A stretch of 6,492 bases of DNA. Origin: Lachnospiraceae bacterium. Its GTDB lineage: Bacteria; Bacillota_A; Clostridia; Lachnospirales; Lachnospiraceae. Made by a program: the position numbers and the translations under genes. Under the pieces are notes generated by a model. That model did not search any database, was not told the DNA's origin, and saw only the letters and a list, made by a program, of their open reading frames with translations. Shown piece after piece: positions 1-6,003 of this stretch. The DNA lies in NCBI GenBank assembly GCA_017960415.1, contig JAGCZE010000413.1, forward strand, positions 1-6,492. The letters are read 5' to 3'. Numbering within the stretch: position 1 is the first letter of the stretch; each line of letters begins with the position of its first letter.

Positions 1-1136
1 TATCGATACAATCCGTGCCTCAGTTTAAGACAAGCCAATACAATCTGGTCATATGGGAGCTTCTGGCCTTACGGGTATTGTTCAAGCTTCTGAGCCTCAT
101 TTCGCTCTATGCATTGTCCCTGACATTGATTAGGTCTTCTTTGCCTTTCTTTATGAAAATACTGATACCTGCGGTCATAATAGCGTCAGAAGTGTTCGTG
201 CTGCGGGGAACGGCATTTGACCTGATGAACGGCATCCATTTTGAAAAGATCGTTGGAAAATATGAGAATTTTGATCTGTTTGGGAATACTGTTTCATATG
301 CTGCCGTATTTGTTCCGGAAATCCTGATCGTAACGGCCTGCAGCATGATATTGTGTATCCGGCAGGAGAGAAAAAGCAGGCTGGAGGCGGCAAATGAAGC
401 GGAGAAATGCTATATTGACGATATAAATGAGAAATATTCCCAGATCAGGATAATGAGACATGATATGAATAATCATCTTTCAGCCGCCCTAATGCTGCTG
501 AAAGACGGCAAGACCGAGGATGCGATGCAGTATCTGACTGAACTGACGAATAACATGAGCTCTTTAAAGGTTATCTCGCATACAGGTGTGAAGGCGCTTG
601 ATATGCTGCTGCAAAATAAGGCCGCATATGCATCTGAAATGGGGATTGTTCTAAATGCAGACATCAGTGCTGATCTTTCGGAGGGCCAAATATCGGATTA
701 CGAACTGTGCTCGGTCTGCGGAAATCTGATAGATAACGCATTTGAAGCGGTAATTCAGTTGCCGCCGGAGGAAAGGACCGTATCATTTACGATAAAAAAA
801 CAGCATGAGATGCTGTGTATATTCTGTGAGAATAAGTATCTGTCGGTGAAAAAAGAAAACGGAAGGTATATTTCAACAAAGACCGATACTTATGCGGACG
901 ATCGGGAAGCCTGCAGCCGGAAATCCATACAGGCGAGTGGAATAGAACCGGAATCCCCGCAGGCGCACGGAATAAGACCGGAATCTCTGTCGGAGCATGT
1001 AAAAGGGTCGGAATCCTTGCAGGAGCACGGCTTGGGGCTGAAATCCGTAATGCATATTGCGGCTAAGCATGGCGGAACTGTTGAGATAAACGATGATAAC
1101 AATATATTTGCGGTATCCGTGCTGATACAGGGGTAA
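1..1136 (+). CDS. AgrC-like GHKL sensor histidine kinase, 5'-truncated by window edge
   Basis: Membrane sensor kinase of a two-component system that autophosphorylates a histidine and passes the phosphate to a response regulator, usually of the LytTR type for this family. The frame is open to the left edge (first full codon at 3). The GTG at 15 is probably internal, because only about 140 residues precede the phosphoacceptor motif and family members usually carry more membrane helices. Counting from that GTG: hydrophobic segments at about 14-38, 44-63 and 91-114; a linker helix; the phosphoacceptor motif RHDMNNHL with His149; the ATPase N-box NLIDNAFEAV at 237-246; and the G-box HGLGL at 338-342. 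Normally only a few residues separate the STKTD segment (287-291) and the HGLGL box. Here about 45 intervene, mostly tandem 10-residue repeats. The protein ends IQG with TAA at 1134-1136. No response regulator gene is visible; it probably lies upstream. The ligand is unknown. The kinase call is very secure, the AgrC-like subclass fairly so. Confidence 0.93.
   Translation, partial: SIQSVPQFKTSQYNLVIWELLALRVLFKLLSLISLYALSLTLIRSSLPFFMKILIPAVIIASEVFVLRGTAFDLMNGIHFEKIVGKYENFDLFGNTVSYAAVFVPEILIVTACSMILCIRQERKSRLEAANEAEKCYIDDINEKYSQIRIMRHDMNNHLSAALMLLKDGKTEDAMQYLTELTNNMSSLKVISHTGVKALDMLLQNKAAYASEMGIVLNADISADLSEGQISDYELCSVCGNLIDNAFEAVIQLPPEERTVSFTIKKQHEMLCIFCENKYLSVKKENGRYISTKTDTYADDREACSRKSIQASGIEPESPQAHGIRPESLSEHVKGSESLQEHGLGLKSVMHIAAKHGGTVEINDDNNIFAVSVLIQG
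930..1049 (+). repeat. Four tandem 30-bp units inside the kinase ATP-lid region
   Basis: Four in-frame 30-bp units lie at 930-959, 960-989, 990-1019 and 1020-1049. They encode QASGIEPESP, QAHGIRPESL, SEHVKGSESL and QEHGLGLKSV. The last unit is the functional G-box (HGLGL), and the others are diverged copies of it. By eye, units 1 and 2 share about 23 of 30 bases and units 2 and 4 about 19 of 30. A fifth, very degenerate copy may precede them at 900-929, ending KSI where unit 4 ends KSV. The array is a multiple of three and keeps the kinase frame open. Confidence 0.85.
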
Positions 1137-1176
1137 AGAGACGTATGCTTTTTTACGGGTAACAATCGCTTACAGA

Positions 1177-1209
1177 ACCACTTCTGCAGGAATAAAGACC
1201 ACTTCTGCA
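1177..1209 (+). promoter_or_regulatory. Paired direct repeats, candidate LytTR response-regulator operator
   Basis: ACCACTTCTGCA occurs twice without mismatch, at 1177-1188 and 1198-1209, exactly 21 bp start to start (two helical turns). LytTR-domain regulators are known to bind two direct half-sites with this kind of spacing. The E. coli BtsR (YehT) motif ACC[GA]CT[CT]A-N13-ACC[GA]CT[CT]A is very close to the ACCACTTC-N13-ACCACTTC seen here. The pair lies between a kinase gene and a transporter operon and ends 7 bp before a weak -35, as expected for an activator site. Binding by the cognate regulator is inferred. Confidence 0.65.
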
Positions 1210-1216
1210 TAAGAGG

Positions 1217-1245
1217 TTCTGTTTGTTTTTGGACTGTGTTATGAT
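1217..1245 (+). promoter_or_regulatory. Probable activator-dependent sigma-A-type promoter
   Basis: The candidate -10 is TATGAT at 1240-1245, one mismatch from TATAAT. At 17-bp spacing the -35 position reads TTCTGT (1217-1222), a poor match to TTGACA. A good -10 with a poor -35 directly downstream of paired operator repeats suits activation by a bound regulator. Transcription would start near 1252 and give a leader of roughly 150 nt before the gene at 1405. It would serve that gene and probably the ABC genes behind it. Confidence 0.5.
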
Positions 1246-1253
1246 GCAGAAGT
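1244..1253 (-). promoter_or_regulatory. Inverted third copy of the operator half-site over the -10/start region
   Basis: ATGCAGAAGT at 1244-1253 is the exact reverse complement of ACTTCTGCAT at 1201-1210, which belongs to the second direct repeat. It overlaps the end of the proposed -10 and the expected start of transcription. It could be a negative-feedback half-site or part of a looped complex. The first two bases of the 12-bp repeat (ACC part) are not conserved here, so it may be weak or a chance match. Confidence 0.35.
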
Positions 1254-1261
1254 AAGTTGGG

Positions 1262-1275
1262 AATCGGTACCGATT
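1262..1275. repeat. 14-bp perfect palindrome in the leader
   Basis: AATCGGTACCGATT is its own reverse complement. It lies just after the predicted transcription start. It could be an operator for a second, dimeric regulator, or a small RNA hairpin (5-bp stem, GTAC loop). Nothing else in the sequence decides between these. Confidence 0.45.
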
Positions 1276-1393
1276 ATCGGTCGTTAAGAGAATGTGGGGA
1301 AGCCTTCTAACAATATACGAAGAAGACAGCAACAATCCATGAATGGACGACTTGGGAATTGAATGAATGTCTTGAAAATTTTGCGGATAGCTC

Positions 1394-1398
1394 GGAGG
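1394..1398 (+). promoter_or_regulatory. Ribosome binding site that sets the start at 1405
   Basis: GGAGG lies 6 nt upstream of ATG 1405, near-optimal spacing. The further-upstream in-frame ATG at 1363 has no comparable site, and the ATG at 1399 abuts the GGAGG. Therefore 1405 is the preferred start. Confidence 0.75.
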
Positions 1399-1404
1399 AT
1401 GAAA

Positions 1405-3057
1405 ATGAAAGAACAAAAGAGAAGACGAGGCATATTAAGAAAGGACACAGAAAGGTTTCTTGCAACCATATTGGCGGTTATCATGCTTATTACTGTTGCT
1501 TTCAGTACAAGTGCCTGCAGTAAAACGGGGAGTGTTTTTGACAACCCTGGAACCGAGAACGACGACAAAAACGGGAAAGCGAAGGATGGCAAGAATGACG
1601 CAAACAGCAGTGATCCGGAAGGAAACGGAACCAAAGACGATGGCACAGACAGCGCAGGCAATCGTGCGGATGGTCAGAATGCAGGAAACGGCAATGGTAC
1701 AAGCGCCGGTAACGGCAATGGATCAAATGGCGGCAATATCGGTACAAAAGCCTCCGGTCCCGATGACAATACTGCCAACCACGGATTCTGGGCGATCAAT
1801 GAGACAGAGAATGGATATTATTACGAATACGGACAGCCGTATAATACTACAGTATGGTTCGGGGCATTAAACCAGTGGGCACTGCGCGATCACAGGCTGT
1901 GCTACTATGACAAGGCAAGCGGAGAGTCGATCCTGTTATGTGCGAAGCCCGATTGTGAGCATAACAGGGATGAGAGCTGTGTAGCAACCTACAAGGGAAT
2001 TGCCGTGTACAACTGCCTGTTGTATGACGGAATGCTGTATCTGTATGGGATTGAGACAAATGATACTATCATCAGTGAATGTCTGTGGAAGATTGCACCT
2101 GACGGTTCTTACATCGACAAGCTTGCTACACTTGTAGAAGCAGATAATTCCGCTGATGCACAGATCCAGCATCACAGGAATCAGGGTGCAATGGACTCTG
2201 CATTTATTATACACAGAGGATGTGCGTATGTTCCTTATTTTCTGATGATCGGCAAAGGAAGCATGGGCTTTAAGGGCGGCGGTCTGATGCAGATAAACTT
2301 AAGGACCGGTGAAAAGCATACGATCCTGGAAATGAAGTACCATACGGATCCCGCACCTTCATCGATCTGCGGGATCGGGGATTATGTGTATTTTACCCTG
2401 AACGGGTCCAATTCATGGCTCGGGACTCACAGATACTCTATCACAGATGATGAGATAACAGCAATGGGAAAGCTTCAGATGTTGACTCCCGAAAACACAG
2501 ACTTGTTTCTTCAGGGTATTGATTTTATGATGGGCTCGGGCAAATATCTGTTCAATCTGTATCCGAATATGTCGATTGCTGAAAACAGACCGTATATGAT
2601 CTCTGTATCGGACCATGAATGTAACGATCTGACCGAAAAATCCTTCAATGTCGATATTGCTGCCGACGATGAGGCTGCGAAAGCGTATCTGCGGTATTTC
2701 TGTTATGATGACCGTTATATTGTCATAATTGTACTAAACAGAATACTGATATATGGCATTACAGACGACAGCTGGGGAAAGAAGCTCGGTGAGATCGGTT
2801 ATGAACTTGATGATACGGCCCCGGGTTACAATGTCTCATCTGATCAGGTGAATCAGGAAGTGGAATTCAAGATTGCCAATGACAGGATCTATATGATAAA
2901 GAATACCTCGGATAATGAGTTTATCGTGGATCCACAAACCGGTTTCAGGGATGTGGATACCATGTATCCTTATACGGTCTATGCGGCGGGAATTGCCGAT
3001 ATCATTACAGGAAACGGGGAGTGGAAGGAAGCGTTCAGGTATTACAGAGGCAGGTAA
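1405..3057 (+). CDS. Secreted, probably lipid-anchored protein with Gly/Asn/Asp linker and propeller-like domain; function unknown
   Basis: Start chosen at ATG 1405 (550 residues) because of the well-spaced GGAGG; an in-frame ATG at 1363 would add 14 residues. A basic n-region (KEQKRRR) and a hydrophobic stretch (about 19-33) end in STSAC. This resembles a lipobox with Cys38, though Thr rather than Leu at -3 makes lipidation uncertain. Residues 39-126 are a low-complexity Gly/Asn/Asp/Lys linker likely to span the wall. A conserved-looking motif LCAKPDCEH...ESC follows (Cys179, Cys184, His186, Cys192), then about 350 residues rich in short beta-strand-like YxY/LYxYG segments, suggesting a propeller-type fold. 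I recognise it as a kind common in Lachnospiraceae but know no activity. It is the first gene behind the candidate promoter and lies 83 bp before the ABC genes, so it may be a sensor, substrate-binding or immunity partner of the transporter. Its C-terminus matches the partial minus-strand gene at the window end. Confidence 0.85.
   Translation: MKEQKRRRGILRKDTERFLATILAVIMLITVAFSTSACSKTGSVFDNPGTENDDKNGKAKDGKNDANSSDPEGNGTKDDGTDSAGNRADGQNAGNGNGTSAGNGNGSNGGNIGTKASGPDDNTANHGFWAINETENGYYYEYGQPYNTTVWFGALNQWALRDHRLCYYDKASGESILLCAKPDCEHNRDESCVATYKGIAVYNCLLYDGMLYLYGIETNDTIISECLWKIAPDGSYIDKLATLVEADNSADAQIQHHRNQGAMDSAFIIHRGCAYVPYFLMIGKGSMGFKGGGLMQINLRTGEKHTILEMKYHTDPAPSSICGIGDYVYFTLNGSNSWLGTHRYSITDDEITAMGKLQMLTPENTDLFLQGIDFMMGSGKYLFNLYPNMSIAENRPYMISVSDHECNDLTEKSFNVDIAADDEAAKAYLRYFCYDDRYIVIIVLNRILIYGITDDSWGKKLGEIGYELDDTAPGYNVSSDQVNQEVEFKIANDRIYMIKNTSDNEFIVDPQTGFRDVDTMYPYTVYAAGIADIITGNGEWKEAFRYYRGR
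1681..1728 (+). repeat. Two 24-bp in-frame repeats in the linker
   Basis: Positions 1681-1704 encode AGNGNGTS and 1705-1728 encode AGNGNGSN. They are near-identical tandem copies within the Gly/Asn linker, showing that the linker grows by small in-frame duplications. Confidence 0.7.
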
Positions 3058-3140
3058 ACAGCAACTGGCTGCGCATTTTGCCGGAGGAGTTTAAAGCACA
3101 GATTTAGAGAAGAAATAAGTCTGCAAATGAGGGATAACAT
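3058..3140 (+). other. Short spacer between the secreted-protein gene and the ABC genes
   Basis: This 83-bp gap shows no hairpin followed by a T-run, so transcription from the upstream promoter probably continues into the ABC genes. A weak promoter-like pair (TTGCCG at 3078-3083, GATTTA at 3101-3106, 17-bp spacing) is present but not convincing. Only the ribosome binding site at its end is supported. Confidence 0.5.
3129..3134 (+). promoter_or_regulatory. Ribosome binding site for the ABC ATPase frame
   Basis: GAGGGA ends 6 nt before ATG 3141. The site supports 3141 as the ancestral start, even though the frame it opens is stopped after nine codons. Confidence 0.6.
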
Positions 3141-3995
3141 ATGCTCGAAATCAGGAATCTGGTCAAGTAATACTGGGATTTCACCGCTATTGAAGATATC
3201 AGTCTTACGCTTGAGAAGGGCGTTTACGGAATTCTGGGCGCTAATGGTGCAGGAAAATCCACATTTTTGAACCTGATCACCGATAATATCAAGCGTACCG
3301 AAGGCAGCATACTATATAACGGTACGGAAATACTTTCCATGGGTGCGAAATTCCGAAAGAAGCTTGGATACACGCCGCAGCTGCAGGGAATGTATGAGGA
3401 CTTTACCGCAGGTCAGTTTTTGAGAGATGTCGGTGCTTTGAAGGGTATGACAATGAAGGCCTGCAGGCAGCAGACCGTTGAAAAACTGGAACTTGTCGGT
3501 CTGAAGGATGTCGCCCACAGGAAACTTTCGGAATTCTCGGGCGGGATGCGGCAGCGTGTCTTACTGGCAGCAGCCATGCTTGACGATCCGGAGCTGTTGA
3601 TTCTTGACGAGCCCACAGCAGGCCTTGATCCCGAAGAACGCATCAGGCTGCGGAACCATATTGCAGAGATAGCAGGCGACAGGACGGTACTTCTTGCTAC
3701 ACATGTAGTAAGCGATATTGAGTGCATAGCTGAAAAAGTGATCCTGATGAGAAAAGGCAAAATACTGAAATTTGCGTCGCCTGCAGAATTGATGGAAAGT
3801 GTAGAGGGACGGGTCGGTGAATATAACGGCAGTTTCGAAGAAGTCAATGCGTTGAAGGAGCGTCTTCAAGGAGGACAGGTGCTGCGCAGGAAGGGCGGAT
3901 TTGTGCTGCGTATCGCGCGCCGGGAGCTTCCTGAGGGCTTCTGTCCTGTGCAGGATATAACACTGGAAGATGTATATCTTTATTATGCGGGGTAA
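3141..3995 (+). pseudogene. ABC transporter ATP-binding protein, interrupted by an in-frame TAA at codon 10
   Basis: The frame from ATG 3141 reads MLEIRNLVK, then TAA (3168-3170), then YWDFTAIEDISLTLEKG and a complete ABC ATPase. Ignoring the stop (counted as position 10), it holds Walker A GANGAGKST (33-41, Lys39), Q-loop Gln80 in GYTPQ, signature FSGGMRQR (from about 132), Walker B LLILDEPTAGLD (Asp156, Glu157) and H-loop His188. Its length suits ABC-2-type exporters. The stop falls where family members usually have a second Lys (KKY), so a single AAA to TAA change explains it. No ATG, GTG or TTG occurs between the stop and Walker A. The next possible start, TTG at 3267, would drop Walker A and could not give a working ATPase. 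The rest of the frame has no further lesion, so the change is recent, a sequencing error, or tolerated by readthrough. The stop lies 5 nt before the permease start, indicating translational coupling. Confidence 0.85.
3168..3170 (+). other. In-frame premature TAA in the ABC ATPase
   Basis: The local codons are GTC AAG TAA TAC TGG. The same frame is open on both sides and encodes the expected ABC N-terminal beta-strand before it and the region leading to Walker A after it. TAA followed by T is not a known readthrough-prone context. TAA also ends the neighbouring genes at 1134, 3055 and 3993, so a changed genetic code is unlikely. Confidence 0.9.
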
Positions 3996-4000
3996 CTAGT

Positions 4001-5995
4001 ATGCACGAAGCATTGCGTGTTTTCAATAAAAAGAGTCTGATCCTGCTTCTTATCCTATGTGTGATCAATATGGGCATTTTTATTTTGTGCGCCGATCCCG
4101 GAAAAAATATAACAAAAACAGGTGAAGAGCTTGACAGCTATATCCAAAGATATCCCGCATTTCTTGATAAAACCATAACGAGCAGCCGCGTCCGGAGTAA
4201 TATGAAGCTGTATGGCGAGGGTTTTGCGGCGGATTATCTCAAAAAAAGCATGGACAGCTATACGGCACTTAAGGATATTGAGGTCAGGACAGGCGACAAC
4301 AGAGGACTTGTCCTTTATTTTCAATACCATCTGACAGAACTCTTTGTACTCGTGTTTATCCTTTGGATCGTGATGGATTTTTTTACGGAACGCAGGAAAG
4401 GTCTTGATAAACTTGTAAGAAGCACCCCAAATGGCAGATCGGTGCTGTTTGTTCACAGGATACTGATAATTGCTGCCGCGTCCGTATTTGCAACATTTTT
4501 GATGTATGGCAGCACGCTTCTGGGCCTTACAGTCACTCTGGGAATGGATGATATTACAAGGAGCATCCAGTCGATCCCTGAATTTATGAAATGCACCTAC
4601 AGGATATCGATCAGCGAATATCTGCTGTTATCATGGCTGATCAAAGCAGCGGGATTTATGTTCGCCGGGATCCTTATGTATGTGATACTCGGGATATTCG
4701 GCAAATTCGTGTCTTATCTGCTGACCGGAGCGCTGGTCGTATTTGAGATTGCGGCATTTATGATACTCGATCCCGTTTCTTCGCTGAATGCGTTCAAATA
4801 TATCAATATTTATACCCTGATCAAAACAGAGGATTTCTTTAATAACTGCATTTATCTGAATATCTTCCAAAGGGCTGTGCCGGGACTGAAGGCTGTCATG
4901 CTTGTATTCGGTTCTTTAACACTTATTATGGCTGCTGTGGGGTTCTTTGTCCACGCAAAGATGTATGTAAGGAATTTCGGAGCCGGAGAAAAACTGCTCG
5001 GCTGTTTCAGGAAGCTGGCTGAGAAGATCGGGCTCTGCCGTCCGCTCATGTTTTGGGAATGCAGGAAGGTGCTGGTGATACAGGGAGCAATGCTTGTTTT
5101 TGCCGGCCTTATTGCGGTGCATATTTTTATGTCATACAGATACGAATATATCTACCCGGTAGATGCGATGAAAAAGCTGAATTACATGACTTATCACGGG
5201 GAGATCACAGAAGAACTGTATCAGGATCTTGAAAATGAAATGACAGGCATCATTGAAGCCGGAGAACGCCTTGCGGCGAGTCTCGAAGAAGCAATGAAAA
5301 AGGAGAAGAGAAATGAAATGCAGGTCCGGTCATTGAACGAGCTGATCGCTTCCAACAATATGCGCCGGGCCGAGCTTGAAGATGTGGCGGCGCAGGTCAG
5401 AACGGGCTACGAATACTCGAAAAGGACCGGAAGAAACCTTTGGCTGATCGAGCCTTTCTCATATGAGCTGCTGATAAACAGAGACCTGCGGACCAGGGAA
5501 AGGGCCTCGTTCTTAGCACTCATTGCGATCATTGGGGCTTTGGGCGGAATTTATGCATTTGACCGGCAAAACAACATGAGCCGGATGCTGGCCTCGACTT
5601 TTAAGGGCCCATTGGTCCAAAAGATTTATAAACCTGTTATCGCCGGGGTTATAGGTGTTGCAATGCCGGTATGCTTCCATCTCGTCCAGTATATCCACCT
5701 GAACAGTACATATCATTTTCCGGATCTGGATGTTCCTGTACAGAGCATTCCATTCCTGATGGAGTTTCCGCTTATGGTATCGATAAGAGGATATATTATA
5801 CTTTCATTTGCGATAAGGGCTATGATCGGTATGATCGCAGCCGCAATTGTCAGCATGATAAGCTTAAAGAGCCATGACAGGTTTACCGCAACGGGAACCG
5901 CGGTACTGGTCTTTTCGATCGGAATGCTGGCAGCTGAGATTGTTCCGGCATTCGGATTCCTGAACTTTTCTGAGATGATGGGAATGACGATTTGA
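4001..5995 (+). CDS. ABC transporter permease, two duplicated ABC-2-like halves
   Basis: A 664-residue membrane protein, probably the transmembrane partner of the ATPase ending 5 nt upstream. The only ribosome-binding signal is a weak CGGGG before ATG 4001, consistent with coupling. Hydrophobic segments lie at about 12-31, 110-126, 150-172, 207-231, 235-257, 293-317, 357-376, 503-520, 543-565, 598-621 and 632-655. The two halves resemble each other. Residues 191-230 and 582-622 both begin SIP and share SI..Y..LS..I.A spacing. Residues 126-147 (FFTERRKGLDKLVRST..G) match 520-536 (FDRQNNMSRMLASTFKG). Each half opens with a membrane helix and a large, probably extracytoplasmic loop. The second loop (377-500) is highly charged and helical, with coiled-coil-like stretches at about 401-470. 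The organisation recalls ABC-2 type exporters and lantibiotic-resistance permeases. The substrate is unknown. If the ATPase is dead, this protein lacks its local motor. Confidence 0.85.
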   Translation: MHEALRVFNKKSLILLLILCVINMGIFILCADPGKNITKTGEELDSYIQRYPAFLDKTITSSRVRSNMKLYGEGFAADYLKKSMDSYTALKDIEVRTGDNRGLVLYFQYHLTELFVLVFILWIVMDFFTERRKGLDKLVRSTPNGRSVLFVHRILIIAAASVFATFLMYGSTLLGLTVTLGMDDITRSIQSIPEFMKCTYRISISEYLLLSWLIKAAGFMFAGILMYVILGIFGKFVSYLLTGALVVFEIAAFMILDPVSSLNAFKYINIYTLIKTEDFFNNCIYLNIFQRAVPGLKAVMLVFGSLTLIMAAVGFFVHAKMYVRNFGAGEKLLGCFRKLAEKIGLCRPLMFWECRKVLVIQGAMLVFAGLIAVHIFMSYRYEYIYPVDAMKKLNYMTYHGEITEELYQDLENEMTGIIEAGERLAASLEEAMKKEKRNEMQVRSLNELIASNNMRRAELEDVAAQVRTGYEYSKRTGRNLWLIEPFSYELLINRDLRTRERASFLALIAIIGALGGIYAFDRQNNMSRMLASTFKGPLVQKIYKPVIAGVIGVAMPVCFHLVQYIHLNSTYHFPDLDVPVQSIPFLMEFPLMVSIRGYIILSFAIRAMIGMIAAAIVSMISLKSHDRFTATGTAVLVFSIGMLAAEIVPAFGFLNFSEMMGMTI

Positions 5996-6003
5996 ACCTA
6001 AGT

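Noticed and set aside
1113..1157. Possible terminator after the kinase: small GTATC/GATAC stem and a T6 run at 1149-1154.
   Set aside because: The stem is only 5 bp and about 20 nt away from the T-run, so it does not form a normal intrinsic terminator.
1292..1362. Two overlapping mini-frames in the leader (ATG 1292 to TGA 1342, then ATG 1339 to TGA 1362) leading directly to the in-frame ATG at 1363.
   Set aside because: No convincing ribosome binding sites, very short products, and the main gene has its own strong site at 1394-1398. Probably chance.
1284..1661. Long minus-strand frames opposite the linker-coding region and elsewhere.
   Set aside because: They are low-complexity antisense reflections of biased coding sequence, with no recognisable domain or ribosome binding site.
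3059..3071. CAGC-AACTG-GCTG inverted repeat after the secreted-protein gene as a terminator.
   Set aside because: A 4-bp stem with no following T-run is too weak.
3054..3107. A readable tail (NWLRILPEEFKAQI then TAG) after the secreted-protein gene, looking like the end of another gene.
   Set aside because: It is out of frame with the gene before it, has no start of its own and matches no family I recognise. Too short to call a remnant.
3267..3995. Treating the ABC ATPase as an intact 242-residue protein starting at TTG 3267.
   Set aside because: That start lies just after Walker A, has no ribosome binding site, and the conserved N-terminus is encoded upstream in the same frame.
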